From Candidatus Wolframiiraptor sinensis (lineage in GTDB: Archaea > Thermoproteota > Nitrososphaeria_A > Caldarchaeales > Wolframiiraptoraceae): a stretch of DNA of 64,000 nt. Position 1 is the first letter of the stretch; each line of letters opens with the position of its first letter. The notes beneath the pieces are model-generated. The model was given only the letters and a program-made list of their open reading frames with translations. It did no database searches and was not told where the DNA came from. Both the position numbers and the translations under genes were made by a program. The stretch is from positions 62,001 to 126,000 of the forward strand of contig JALNJX010000003.1 of the NCBI GenBank assembly GCA_023268255.1, given 5' to 3'. Positions 42,663 to 51,807 of the stretch are shown here, in pieces.

Positions 42663-43586
42663 TTGATCAACCGTAAAGTGTTAAGGGTAAGGGAGTATTT
42701 TTCTCGCGTGGATGTGGGCAAATGGCTGAGGCTTTTCCGGGGCTTGGCAATACTCATAGCCGCCCTGCTAATAGTCTCTTACGTAACCAGTTACGTGGTC
42801 AATGAGAAGATAAAGATTGTTTATGAGCTGGAGGGCTTTGAGAGGCTCTCCCCAACAATTCCAGACTTCGAGTCGATAGTGGCCGCTCGGGGGATTCAGT
42901 TCGGCATAACCTTCGCCCTCATCACCATGGTCATGCTTCTCGTAGCAATGTTTAAGGGGGAAAGCCTCAATTTGGTGAGACTCTTAACCCTGGTGGCGCA
43001 CTCGTTCATAATAGTAGCGCTGTTCACGGTGTTGCAAATACCATTCATCTGGCAGGTTCCGAAGGTATCCTACATGATAGTTGACGCGAGCTTCGAGAAC
43101 ATCACATTTAGGGAGGCGACGCTGGTCGGCGTCGCGCCGGAGGGAAGCATGAATATAACATCGCCGATCATCAGGGCATCTTATGCGAGGGTTTATCGCG
43201 CCTATTCCAACATGACACTCCCGGACTGGAGCATTATAGAGCCGGGGAAAATCAGGGAAGTAATTAAGGACACTAGAACATACATGAATCTCACGGGGGT
43301 GAGTTGGCTATCCGGCAGGGAGGAGTTAACGTCGGAGAAGCTCGACTTCTGCGTGGGCGATTGGGCCGCGGTTGAGTATCAGGATATGCTGAGCAGGTTC
43401 TCGGTCAGGGAGCAGGAGGCCGGATTCGGCGAGATGATGATGAGTATTCTCTCCGTGCTTTCGAGCGTCGGGCTGGCGATCTACAATAGCATAGGGTTCA
43501 AGGGGATTTACAAAGCATCGACAAAACTTACGGTTGTAGTCGGCGTCCTCCTCCTGCTAGTGCTCTTCTTCTTCGGGGGGATCTAG
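42663..43586 (+). CDS. Polytopic membrane protein with an extracytoplasmic domain, unknown function
   Basis: A 307-residue protein starting at a TTG. Hydrophobic segments lie near residues 26-46, 76-97, 104-124 and 286-305. Between the third and the last there is a loop of about 130 residues containing several N-x-S/T sequons (NIT, NMT, NLT), which suggests an exposed, possibly glycosylated domain. No known family is recognised. It is the last of three consecutive plus-strand genes of exported or membrane character and overlaps the convergent PPAT gene by 4 bases. Confidence 0.65.
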   Translation: MINRKVLRVREYFSRVDVGKWLRLFRGLAILIAALLIVSYVTSYVVNEKIKIVYELEGFERLSPTIPDFESIVAARGIQFGITFALITMVMLLVAMFKGESLNLVRLLTLVAHSFIIVALFTVLQIPFIWQVPKVSYMIVDASFENITFREATLVGVAPEGSMNITSPIIRASYARVYRAYSNMTLPDWSIIEPGKIREVIKDTRTYMNLTGVSWLSGREELTSEKLDFCVGDWAAVEYQDMLSRFSVREQEAGFGEMMMSILSVLSSVGLAIYNSIGFKGIYKASTKLTVVVGVLLLLVLFFFGGI

Positions 43587-44299
43587 CCCAGCGGCTCGCC
43601 CCTCTCATTAATCTCGCCGAGGAATATTCGCGTGCTCGAGATGGGCTTTCCATCCCATGCGATGACGAGCGGGCAGACGACTATTCTCAGGGGCCTCAAT
43701 CCTTTCCTCAAGCGCACGTCATTTATCTCAACGCCCCTATAATGAGTAAATGGGCTGGTGATCAGCGCCTCGAGATCCGGGTCCACTACCGTCACGCCGT
43801 ATGGATCATGTAATGGCAGTATCTCGCATCTATCAATCCAGCCCATTCGTTGCAAGAACGACTTCAGCTCGCTCACCCTCATCTCGAATGGCGGGACCTG
43901 ATATTTTTTCCCGAGCTTTTTGGCGAATTCGTCGGTCGTAACGCCTATGATGACGCTTCTTCCGAGCTTGAATCCCTCGAGCAGGAGCATCATGTGCCCA
44001 TAATGTAGCTTGCTGAATGTTCCGCCGAGGGCAACGTGCTCATGCTCCGGGTCCGGCAGCTCCTTTGACAGCTCCTCCTCGACCTCGCACGGAAACTTTC
44101 TCAGCTCATCCAAGATAATGAGAGCCTCTCCAATCGGGATCGAGAGAGCTCTGGATAGCTCCTCGGCGCTTATATCAGGTCTCTTGGGCAGGATCTCATC
44201 CCTGACATAGGTTAGGTGCTCTTGAAAGCGCGGAAGCGCCTTAACGACATCGACGAGGACGCCCCAAAGGGGATCATCCTTATACTTTTTCTCGATCAT
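43583..44299 (-). CDS. Phosphopantetheine adenylyltransferase, archaeal type
   Basis: This enzyme makes dephospho-CoA from phosphopantetheine and ATP. The nucleotidyltransferase domain starts at residue 85 with ALGGTFSKLHYGHMMLL (the T/H-x-G-H site) and ends with ISSTRI near residue 225, the signature of archaeal PPAT. The N-terminal 84 residues are an added helical region with a possible HTH (ISAEELSRALSIPIGEALIIL), which is longer than usual for the family and of unknown purpose. Confidence 0.88.
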   Translation of the reverse strand: MIEKKYKDDPLWGVLVDVVKALPRFQEHLTYVRDEILPKRPDISAEELSRALSIPIGEALIILDELRKFPCEVEEELSKELPDPEHEHVALGGTFSKLHYGHMMLLLEGFKLGRSVIIGVTTDEFAKKLGKKYQVPPFEMRVSELKSFLQRMGWIDRCEILPLHDPYGVTVVDPDLEALITSPFTHYRGVEINDVRLRKGLRPLRIVVCPLVIAWDGKPISSTRIFLGEINERGEPLG

Positions 44300-44382
44300 C
44301 CAATCTCGCCCTGAAAGGTCATTAATTAATCCTCATCCAGTCCGCATTATAATCCTTTTATCGTGGAGGTTGTTCTGATCTC

Positions 44383-44661
44383 TTGGCGAGGTTCATGGAG
44401 GTCGAGCAGGCGGAGAAGAAGATTCGCGAGATCGAGGAGGATCTTCAGTTCTGCGAGCAGCTGCTGCGAAAAGAGGCTAGAATGGAGCTGGTGAAGATCG
44501 TTCTTGAGGACTTGATCAAGGAGGTCAGGGGTCTCTTGGAGTCGGATCTCCCGGAGAGCCTTAAGGAAAGGACCTCGGACATAGAGTTCAGGATTAGGGT
44601 GCTCTATCATCGAGCTAATGCTCTTCTCTCCCTCCAAGAGGAGAACAAGAACAGCTTTTAG
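44383..44661 (+). CDS. Small coiled-coil protein, unknown function
   Basis: A 92-residue highly charged helical protein (EVEQAEKKIREIEEDLQF onward), probably a coiled coil for most of its length. I do not recognise it. The TTG at 44383 and the ATG at 44395 are both possible starts. The opposite strand is also open here, but its composition is much less protein-like. It overlaps the convergent sua5 stop by 4 bases. Confidence 0.6.
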   Translation: MARFMEVEQAEKKIREIEEDLQFCEQLLRKEARMELVKIVLEDLIKEVRGLLESDLPESLKERTSDIEFRIRVLYHRANALLSLQEENKNSF

Positions 44662-45731
44662 ACTACTATTCTGTTCTGCCTCGCCGCCTTTCTGAGCCGA
44701 TTCATTATCGTCAACCCTAGCCCTCTCTCCTCAAATCCCTCCACTATCGCCAGATCCACTCCCAGCGAGTCTACGGCCCTAAGGCTGTTGAAGAGGTTTC
44801 TCGCAACCTCATAGAGATTTTTCCTCGATCCGAGCTCGATCACCCTAAACCCCCTCTCGGCATACTCATGCCCGGTTTCCCGAGACGCGAGTATCACTAC
44901 TTTAAACCCCCTCGAGCGATGCCTCTCAGCTATCTCGAGAACTTTCAACGAGTAAAGGCTGATATCATCATACTCTCGAGCCTCGATGAGCTCGAGCGGC
45001 GTCTCCGGCGCATAATGCCTGTACTTCATGCCGGGAGATTCCGCAACCCCGGCCTCCGATAGCCCCTTAGCATAATCGGGTATTCGGATCCGTATTCCCA
45101 GCACTCTTTCCAGATCCTCGACGGGGATTGGACCCGGCCTCAGCAGCTTAGGCTCCTCACCCGTCAAGTCTATTATCGTTGATTCCACGCCGAAGAGCGT
45201 CTCGCCACCGTCCAAGATCAGCTCTATTCTGCCGTAGAGGTCTTGGATGACATGCTGGGCCGTGGTCGGGGATGGCCTGCCTGCGAGATTCGCGCTCGGA
45301 GCAGCTATGGGGACGCCGCTCCGCTCGATGAGGCCCATGGCAACGGGGTGGGATGGAAACCTGATGGCGATCTTCGGGAGCCCGGCGGTAACCTCTCCCG
45401 GAACCTCATCGGATTTCCAGAGAACTAAAGTCACGGGCCCAGGCCAGAGCCTCTCAGCGATCCTATGTGCCTCCTCAGGAACATTTCTCGCGACAATACC
45501 AAGCCATTCGAGCCCGCAGATATGGACGATCAATGGATTATCCATCGGCCTATTCTTCGCCTCGAATATCCTCCTCACGGCCTCGCGATTATAGGCGTCG
45601 GCTCCAAGGCCGTAAACCGTCTCAGTTGGAAAAGCAACAAGCCCGCCGCGCTTAATGATATCAGCTGCCGCAACGAGAGCAGACTCACTAGGATTAACGG
45701 GATCAACATCGATAACCCTCGTCCTAACCAC
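44658..45731 (-). CDS. sua5: Threonylcarbamoyl-AMP synthase (Sua5/YrdC)
   Basis: This makes threonylcarbamoyl-AMP from threonine, bicarbonate and ATP, the first step of the t6A modification of tRNA. The YrdC domain has GGLVAFPTETVYGLGADA near residue 28, KNRPMDNPLIVHI near residue 60, RFPSHPV near residue 124 and APSANLAGRPSPT near residue 143. A linker (ESPGMKYRHYAPETPL near 225) leads to the C-terminal Sua5 domain. The next enzymes in this pathway, Kae1 and Bud32, are at 48-50 kb. Confidence 0.93.
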   Translation of the reverse strand: MVRTRVIDVDPVNPSESALVAAADIIKRGGLVAFPTETVYGLGADAYNREAVRRIFEAKNRPMDNPLIVHICGLEWLGIVARNVPEEAHRIAERLWPGPVTLVLWKSDEVPGEVTAGLPKIAIRFPSHPVAMGLIERSGVPIAAPSANLAGRPSPTTAQHVIQDLYGRIELILDGGETLFGVESTIIDLTGEEPKLLRPGPIPVEDLERVLGIRIRIPDYAKGLSEAGVAESPGMKYRHYAPETPLELIEAREYDDISLYSLKVLEIAERHRSRGFKVVILASRETGHEYAERGFRVIELGSRKNLYEVARNLFNSLRAVDSLGVDLAIVEGFEERGLGLTIMNRLRKAARQNRIVV

Positions 45732-45813
45732 TCTCAGCTCCCAAGCTTAAGCAAGATGCGCGGTGAATAAAACCATAGCAGCCTCCAGCAACTCATTCAC
45801 AAATTATGAAATG

Positions 45814-45888
45814 CGGGCCCGGTGGGACTTGAACCCACGACCTTCGGCTCCGGAGGCCGACGCCCTATCCAAGCTAGGCCACGGGCCC
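45814..45888 (-). tRNA. tRNA-Arg (CCG)
   Basis: A complete 75-base cloverleaf on the minus strand. The acceptor is GGGCCCG/CGGGCCC, the anticodon stem TCGGC/GCCGA has loop CTCCGGA (anticodon CCG), and the T-loop is TTCAAGT. The discriminator is G, with no encoded CCA and no intron. Confidence 0.94.
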
Positions 45889-46043
45889 TCCGACAGAGCC
45901 TCTCCTCCCGATCCACTCTTAATCTTTTCTCCGAGCGCATGCTTTGATGATCTTCACGCTCGAGCATTTTCATGCTCGTGGGTGGGATTCTACGTGAGGC
46001 TTAAATTTCGCCGGCTCGGCGGTGAATCGCGAGGGACCGGGTT

Positions 46044-47579
46044 ATTGTTTCGGAGCCAGTTCTTCATTGGCTTGAGAAGGAGGTTGCCAAGGTCTTAAAG
46101 CAGGCGGGCAGGCCGCTCAGCTTCGAGGAGGCGGCGGAGCTCACTGGCAGGGATATAGGCTCAATCGCTAAAGCCGCTCTCTGGCTATCGAGCAAGGGCT
46201 TAGTCGAGGTCGAGGAGGTCGAGAAAAAGCTTTACGGGCTCGGCGAGGAAGGAAGGATCTACGCTGAGCGCGGCCTTCCGGAGCGAAGGCTCATAGAAAG
46301 GCTCAAAGCAGCTGGCGGGAGGCTCGACCTAAAAACGCTCGAAAGAGATCTCGGAGAGAAGGAGTTCAAAATCGGGGTTAGCTGGGCTCGCAGGATGAAC
46401 TGGATAGAAGTCGAGAAGATCGGTGGAGATGTTTATGCCAGGCTGGTCTCGGAGCCTGGCGATCTTCCTGAGGAGCATGTTCTAAGGATTCTGAGGAATG
46501 GCGAGAGGGAGATCTCGGAGATGCCCGAGAACTTAAGGGAGGCTTGCCAGCGGCTCGCCTCGAGACCCGGCGTCCTCGAGATCAAGATCAGGAGAACTCA
46601 CATCCTGAAGCCGACGGTCTCCCTCTTCGCGCTCGATAACTCCTTCCTCGAGGTGAGGGAGGTTACCAGGCTTACCCCGGGCATGATTAGCTCCGGCGAG
46701 TGGAGGCGTGTGAAGCTCAGCAGATTCGATATAAGGGCGCCGACCCCGCCGGTCTTCGCAGGTAAGAGGCATCCGCTTAGGGAGCTGATAAGGATCGTGA
46801 GAGAAGTTTTCGTCGAGATGGGCTTCGAGGAGATTAAGGGGCCGCTGGTCGAGCTGGCTTTCTGGAACTTCGACGCGCTCTTCCAGCCCCAAGATCACCC
46901 GGCGCGCGAGATGCACGACACATTCTATCTAGCCGAGCCCGAGATCGGAGATCTTCCAGCCCATCTAGTCGAGCCCGTGAAGCGAGCTCACGAGAATGGC
47001 GGTGATACGGGCTCAACGGGCTGGGGCTACAGATGGAGGGAAGAGGAGGCGAAAAAGCTTCTCCTGAGAACGCATACGACGGCAACCACGATCAGGTGGC
47101 TCGCCGATCACCGTGAGCCGCCGGTCAAGGTCTTCTCCGTAGACAGGATCTACAGGAATGAGAGAGTTGACTGGAAGCACCTCGCCGAGTTCCATCAGAT
47201 AGAGGGCATAGTCATGGGTGAGAATGTATCGTTCAGGGATCTCCTGGGGCTTATCAAGGAGTTCTATGCGAGGCTCGGGCTCAGGAACGTGAGGTTTAGG
47301 CCGAGCTATTTCCCCTACACGGAGCCGTCGGCGGAGGCGATAGCGTATCTCGAGGATAAGAAGACTTGGCTCGAGCTCATAGGGATGGGGGTCTTCAGGC
47401 CGGAGGTTACGAGGCCCATGGGCGTCAAGCATCGCGTCCTCGCTTGGGGAGGAGGATTGGAAAGGCTCGCCCTCGCGCTCTATGACCTAGACGACATAAG
47501 AACATTCTACATGAATGACCTGAACTGGATTAGAAGCCTGCCAGCATCATATCTCACGAGGAAAATCGGTCTCATCTAA
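46044..47579 (+). CDS. pheS: Phenylalanyl-tRNA synthetase alpha subunit, probable ATT start
   Basis: The catalytic subunit of PheRS. The catalytic core is clear from the ATG at 46395 onward: class II motif 1 near the FVEMGFEEIKGP region, WNFDALFQPQDHPARE, motif 2 near VDRIYRNERVDW, FRPSYFPYTEPS and GGGLERLALALY (motif 3). Upstream of that ATG the frame stays open and protein-like for another 117 codons (VLHWLEKEVAKVLKQAG, then helix-turn-helix-like repeats), back to a TGA at 46023. This is the N-terminal domain of archaeal PheS. That stretch has no ATG, GTG or TTG. ATT 46044 has GAGGGA 7 bases ahead and gives 511 residues, the usual length. Confidence 0.85.
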   Translation: MVSEPVLHWLEKEVAKVLKQAGRPLSFEEAAELTGRDIGSIAKAALWLSSKGLVEVEEVEKKLYGLGEEGRIYAERGLPERRLIERLKAAGGRLDLKTLERDLGEKEFKIGVSWARRMNWIEVEKIGGDVYARLVSEPGDLPEEHVLRILRNGEREISEMPENLREACQRLASRPGVLEIKIRRTHILKPTVSLFALDNSFLEVREVTRLTPGMISSGEWRRVKLSRFDIRAPTPPVFAGKRHPLRELIRIVREVFVEMGFEEIKGPLVELAFWNFDALFQPQDHPAREMHDTFYLAEPEIGDLPAHLVEPVKRAHENGGDTGSTGWGYRWREEEAKKLLLRTHTTATTIRWLADHREPPVKVFSVDRIYRNERVDWKHLAEFHQIEGIVMGENVSFRDLLGLIKEFYARLGLRNVRFRPSYFPYTEPSAEAIAYLEDKKTWLELIGMGVFRPEVTRPMGVKHRVLAWGGGLERLALALYDLDDIRTFYMNDLNWIRSLPASYLTRKIGLI

Positions 47580-47581
47580 TG

Positions 47582-48187
47582 CTACTCGTATGCCGGCGAG
47601 ATCGCTTCTATCGATGAGATCCATTCGGCGAATTTTCTGGCAGCCCTCGCCCTATGGGAGAACCTGTTCTTCTCCTCCATGCTCAGCTCCGCGAAAGTCC
47701 TTCCATCCCCCTCAGCGGGAATGAATATTGGATCGAATCCGAATCCCCCGGAGCCTCGCGGCTCATACGAGATATATCCCTCGACCTCTCCCGCGAATGT
47801 CTTGACAGAGCCTATCATGGGCGTGTAGAACGCTATGACGGACGTGAATCTCGCCCTCCTATCCTCGACGCCCTCCATGAGCTTTAGGATACCCCTTATC
47901 CCGATGGTCTTGTAGGCGTAGCTGCTGAAGGGTCCTGGGAAGCCGCCCAGCGCGTCTATGAAGAGACCGGCATCCTCGACCATGACGGGTTCCCTGAGAA
48001 CGTCGTAGGCGTAGAGGGCGCTCTCCTCCGCTATTAGCCTCAGATCCATCGCCTGTATCTCCGGCGTCTTTATCGGCTCTACCCTGAAGCTCAAGCCATA
48101 TCTCGAGAATAGGTCCTCGAACTCCCGAGCCTTCCCCGGATTACTGGTCACGACGACGAATCTAATGCCTCTTCCTCCGCTCCTCAA
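47582..48187 (-). CDS. XTP/dITP pyrophosphatase (HAM1/RdgB)
   Basis: A 201-residue house-cleaning enzyme that hydrolyses non-canonical purine nucleoside triphosphates. Family marks are VVVTSNPGKAREFE near residue 11, VEDAGLFIDALGGFPGPFSSY near residue 70 and GGFGFDPIFIP near residue 147, followed by FAELSMEEKNRFSHRARA. It overlaps the bud32 gene by 26 bases on the same strand, so it is part of the kae1-bud32-ham1 transcription unit. It converges on pheS with a 2-base gap. Confidence 0.93.
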   Translation of the reverse strand: MRSGGRGIRFVVVTSNPGKAREFEDLFSRYGLSFRVEPIKTPEIQAMDLRLIAEESALYAYDVLREPVMVEDAGLFIDALGGFPGPFSSYAYKTIGIRGILKLMEGVEDRRARFTSVIAFYTPMIGSVKTFAGEVEGYISYEPRGSGGFGFDPIFIPAEGDGRTFAELSMEEKNRFSHRARAARKFAEWISSIEAISPAYE

Positions 48188-48827
48188 CGTATCTCCCCCT
48201 GCTCCTGATCTCCTTAACCTTTTCTACCAATTTCTGGAGGAAGCTCATTCCCGCGGCCGCCGCATAGCCCCTGAGAAAACTTCTCATGAACGATGCTCTC
48301 ACCTTGTGATGGACGCTCTCGAGGCTCCTGTCGAGGAGGTGTATGTCCACGGCGAGCTCCTCCGGGTCATCAGTTATCGCGCTCAAGCCGAAGTCGATGA
48401 GATAGATGTTCCTGGACTTGTCGAGCATGATATTGGATGTCGTAAGGTCTCCGTGCGCCACCCCGCCCGCGTGCATTCTCCCGATGATCCTGCCGAGCTC
48501 ATAAGCCAGCCTCTCCAACTCTTCGGCCGGCAGCGAGTCAAGGATCCTCTTCAATTCAACACCCTCGATTAGCTGGAGGTATAGGGTTGCCTCGCTCCTA
48601 TCCAGCATGAGGATCGCCGGGCACGGTATCCCAAGCCTTCTCAAGCTCATTATCACCCTGGCTTCATGTAGCGTCCTCCTATCTCTGACCCACTTATCGA
48701 GCTCCGGGAACCTGTAAGGCTTCGGCACCCGGTGTTTTGAGACCATCTTGAGGCCATTCCACTCGAGACGGGAGACCACGGCCTCGGCGCCGATCCTTAT
48801 CACCTCGATCTTCTCGCCGAGCATCAT
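48162..48827 (-). CDS. bud32: KEOPS complex kinase/ATPase Bud32
   Basis: The small atypical kinase of the KEOPS complex, which drives t6A transfer by Kae1. It has the short N-terminal lobe (IRIGAEAVVSRLEW...KHRVPKPYR), the catalytic loop HGDLTTSN near residue 125 and the metal-binding IDFGLSA near residue 142, with no activation segment, as expected. The C-terminal tail ends RGRYVEERRKRH, close to the R-G-R-Y of the family. It is encoded separately from Kae1, 15 bases downstream of it. Confidence 0.93.
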   Translation of the reverse strand: MMLGEKIEVIRIGAEAVVSRLEWNGLKMVSKHRVPKPYRFPELDKWVRDRRTLHEARVIMSLRRLGIPCPAILMLDRSEATLYLQLIEGVELKRILDSLPAEELERLAYELGRIIGRMHAGGVAHGDLTTSNIMLDKSRNIYLIDFGLSAITDDPEELAVDIHLLDRSLESVHHKVRASFMRSFLRGYAAAAGMSFLQKLVEKVKEIRSRGRYVEERRKRH

Positions 48828-48842
48828 GGCCGCATGATCCCC

Positions 48843-49850
48843 CTAGAGCCCTAGCTCCCTCCACCGGGCCTCGGCCTCATCCATCCTGAACCTCGGCTTA
48901 ACCCTGCTCTCCTCTATGCTCAGCGTCTGGCCCGCGATGAGCTGGAGAACTCCTGTCCAGGCGATCATCGCCCCATTATCGCCCGCGTATTCGGGTGGCG
49001 CGCAATAGACCCTCGCACCATGAAGCCTCGCCATCTCCTCTATCATCTCCCTTAGCCTCCTGCTTCTCGCCAGCCCGCCCACGAGCAGTATCTCCTTCTT
49101 CTCCGTGTAGGCTAAAGCCCTCTCCAGAGTCTCGGTGAGCATGCTGTACACGGTCTCGGTTATGCTGAGACATAGGTCTTCAAGCTTAATGCTGCCGATG
49201 AGCTTCAGGGCCGCCGTCAGCAGGCCGGAGAAGGATACATCCATGCCCTTAACCCGATAGGGAAGCGGATGGAACTTCTCACCCCTTCTAGCATACTCTT
49301 CCGGAGCTGGCATGGGCCCTATCCCGGCCTTTATCCCGAAGACATCCAGGCAGTTTCCAGCAGCTATATCCAGGGTCTCGCCGAAAACCCTATACCTACC
49401 ATCAATGTATCCCGCGATCATGGTATTGCCGCCGGCGACATAGAGTATCACCGGGTCCCTGCATCCGGTCATAAGCCTTCCAATCTCTATGTGGGCCACG
49501 CTGTGATTGACGCCTATCAGGGGCTTACCGAGCTTCAGCGCGATCGCTCGGGCGACAGTCGCGCCGACCCTGAGGCACGGCCCCATTCCAGGCCCCATCG
49601 AGAACGCCACGCCATCAATGTCCTTGGGCCTTACGCCAGCCTTCTCGAAAGTCTCCTTCAAGGCTCTCGCCGCGACTCGGCCATGATGCTGCGCCGCCTC
49701 TCTCGGATGTATTCCACCCGCCTTAGGCGCGTAGACGTAGTTCACGTTGGCGAGTATCCTGCCTGCGCTCGAGGCTATGCCCACGCCGAATGTATGCGCC
49801 GTGGACTCTATTCCGAGAACCAGCTTCTCATCTCGGCTGGAGGTCGTCAA
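48843..49850 (-). CDS. kae1: tRNA threonylcarbamoyltransferase Kae1
   Basis: The catalytic subunit of KEOPS, transferring the threonylcarbamoyl group to A37 of ANN-decoding tRNAs. Visible are LGIESTAHTFGVGI at the start, GIHPREAAQHHGRVA near residue 47 with the metal-binding His pair, FSMGPGMGPCLRVGA near residue 84, NHSVAHIEIG near residue 120, YVAGGNT near residue 138 and CAPPEYAGDNGAMIAW near residue 285. At 335 residues it is typical. It leads the kae1-bud32-ham1 unit. Confidence 0.95.
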   Translation of the reverse strand: MTTSSRDEKLVLGIESTAHTFGVGIASSAGRILANVNYVYAPKAGGIHPREAAQHHGRVAARALKETFEKAGVRPKDIDGVAFSMGPGMGPCLRVGATVARAIALKLGKPLIGVNHSVAHIEIGRLMTGCRDPVILYVAGGNTMIAGYIDGRYRVFGETLDIAAGNCLDVFGIKAGIGPMPAPEEYARRGEKFHPLPYRVKGMDVSFSGLLTAALKLIGSIKLEDLCLSITETVYSMLTETLERALAYTEKKEILLVGGLARSRRLREMIEEMARLHGARVYCAPPEYAGDNGAMIAWTGVLQLIAGQTLSIEESRVKPRFRMDEAEARWRELGL

Positions 49851-49887
49851 CCCCGGCTATACTTGGGATAAATGAGGCTTTGAGGGT

Positions 49888-51804
49888 TTAGGTTCCCCAG
49901 ATTACCTCGGCGACGTCGTCGAGCCCGAGCTCTCTCAGTTTATCCCTTTTGGGCTTCCCGGTCATCTTGTCCCATCCAAGAGCCTCATATGCCTCATCGA
50001 GCATGGCGTCCAAGTTCTCAACTTTCTGGCCCTTCGTGGGCCCGGTTGCGAGCGGCTCCATAAGCCTCTTCGGAAGCTTATCATCCTTCCTGCTAATACC
50101 CTCTCGAACATTGAAGCAGCGCTTCAGCGTGTATGCCCTATCGGAGATCACGAGTAGATCCCGGGGGCTCAGCTCCCATCCCGTAAGGGTGGAGACGAGG
50201 CGCGAGAGCCTCGCCGGCGTAAGTATCTCATCCTCTCCTCCTTGCATGCTGAATCTGCAGATCCCGAGTATGCTCGCAAGCTCCCCGTAGAGCCAGAGTA
50301 GCCTGCAGGCCTCGCCTCGCCTCACGCCAACCTCCTCGAACCTGCTCGGCGGCGGCCACGGCAGCCCAAGCTCCCTGAGCCCCAGGCCGGATCCGGAGAA
50401 GTCCCACATTCCCGCCCACAGCGGCTCGATGTGGCATGCGCCCCTCGGGTTGCCGATCGCATACTGGATCGCGAAGGACTTCGATGTTCCACGGGTATCA
50501 TGGGCCGGCACCTCCAACCCTTTACCATGGCACGCGAAATCCTCAGCACCCCTCCCAATCTTCTCCGCGGCGCGCTTAACTCCCTCGGCGAGCAAGTCTC
50601 CAATACCCCTGCGCTCGATGATCATCTCGAGCAGATTTAGGCAGGTGTCAGCGTCCCCCCACCTCAGCTTAAGTCCGCCGGTATCTTCATCAGTTATCAG
50701 GCCCCTCTCATAAGCCTCTATAGCGAATGCAATCGCATTTCCGGCGGAGATTGTGTCAATACCGTATGTGTTGCAGAGATAATCTGCTCTGATGAGCGGC
50801 TCCAGAGAGCCCATCATAGATTGCACGCCCAACATGTCCACGGTCTCATACTCAGCGCCCTCGTGAGGTGGTGTTATGTATGGTCCGGCTGGAACCCAGA
50901 CATATCTTCCGCATCCAATCGGACAGGCAAGGCAGGCTCTCCGCTTAAGCAAATACTTCCTAGCAAGTTCCTCGCCCGACATCTTCTCGGCTTTCTCGTA
51001 ATAGCATGTCTGGAAGTTTTTCGTCGGCAGGGCTCCGGACTCGTTCAACCCCTTCAAGCCACCTACTGTGCCGAATTGGCCCAAACCCATTCTCTGCCTG
51101 CCTACGGCACTAATCGCCTCCCTCGCGGCATCATAGAACTCGTCGGGCTTGGCGATCTCTATCCCGCGATCTCCATTCACTACAATCGCCTTCAGTTTTT
51201 TCGAGCCCATCACGGCTCCTCCGCCGCACCTGCCAGCAGCGCGATCATAATCCACCATTATGCTCGCATACCTGATCAGCCTCTCGCCGCCCGGCCCGAT
51301 GCATGCGACGGATGCTTGTGGGTCGCCGATCTCCTCGATCAGCATGTGGGTCGCCTCATGAACGGTTTTTCCCCAGAGATGAGATGCATCCCGGATCTCC
51401 GCGGAGCCGTCGATGACGCTCAGGTAGACCGGCTTATCGGATGCGCCCTCGATAACTATGAAATCGTAGCCGGCATACTTCAGCCTTGGCCCGAAGCCTC
51501 CGCCCGCCCTCGTTTGTCCGAAGATCCCGGTTAACGGGGACTTGAAGGCGAACTCGATGCTTCCCGAGCATGGCGCCAGCGTGCCGGTGAGCGGCCCAGT
51601 GCATGCTATCAGCTTATTCTCCGGGCTCAGGGGGTCCACGCCCCTCTCCAGCTCATCCCAGAGGATTCTCGCCGCGTATCCCGTCCCGCCCAAGTATAGC
51701 CTGAGAAGCTCCAGCTTGAGCTCCTCCTCAGCCACCTTCTTCTTGGAGAGGTTGACGCGGAGTATCTTGCCGGCGTAACCGCATAGCTTTCCGCCCAGCA
51801 TCAT
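49888..51804 (-). CDS. Aldehyde ferredoxin oxidoreductase-family tungsten/molybdenum enzyme
   Basis: A 638-residue AOR-family oxidoreductase that oxidises aldehydes or a related substrate, passing electrons to ferredoxin. It has the N-terminal GYAGKILRVNLS and FLGGTGYAARIL-like start, the SKSP-type FAFKSPLTGIFG near residue 87, GPGGERLIRYA near residue 172 and AAGRCGGGAVMGSKKLKAI near residue 190. The cluster ligands are CLACPIGC (near 293) and a later Cys in LGICRF (near 515), with the cofactor site at the ACHIEPLWAG region. It lies 3 bases after a ferredoxin gene on the same strand. Confidence 0.92.
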   Translation of the reverse strand: MMLGGKLCGYAGKILRVNLSKKKVAEEELKLELLRLYLGGTGYAARILWDELERGVDPLSPENKLIACTGPLTGTLAPCSGSIEFAFKSPLTGIFGQTRAGGGFGPRLKYAGYDFIVIEGASDKPVYLSVIDGSAEIRDASHLWGKTVHEATHMLIEEIGDPQASVACIGPGGERLIRYASIMVDYDRAAGRCGGGAVMGSKKLKAIVVNGDRGIEIAKPDEFYDAAREAISAVGRQRMGLGQFGTVGGLKGLNESGALPTKNFQTCYYEKAEKMSGEELARKYLLKRRACLACPIGCGRYVWVPAGPYITPPHEGAEYETVDMLGVQSMMGSLEPLIRADYLCNTYGIDTISAGNAIAFAIEAYERGLITDEDTGGLKLRWGDADTCLNLLEMIIERRGIGDLLAEGVKRAAEKIGRGAEDFACHGKGLEVPAHDTRGTSKSFAIQYAIGNPRGACHIEPLWAGMWDFSGSGLGLRELGLPWPPPSRFEEVGVRRGEACRLLWLYGELASILGICRFSMQGGEDEILTPARLSRLVSTLTGWELSPRDLLVISDRAYTLKRCFNVREGISRKDDKLPKRLMEPLATGPTKGQKVENLDAMLDEAYEALGWDKMTGKPKRDKLRELGLDDVAEVIWGT

Positions 51805-51807
51805 TCA

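Noticed and set aside
44347-44637. Minus-strand 96-residue frame opposite the coiled-coil gene
   Set aside because: The plus-strand frame has a better charged-helix composition; only one can be real.
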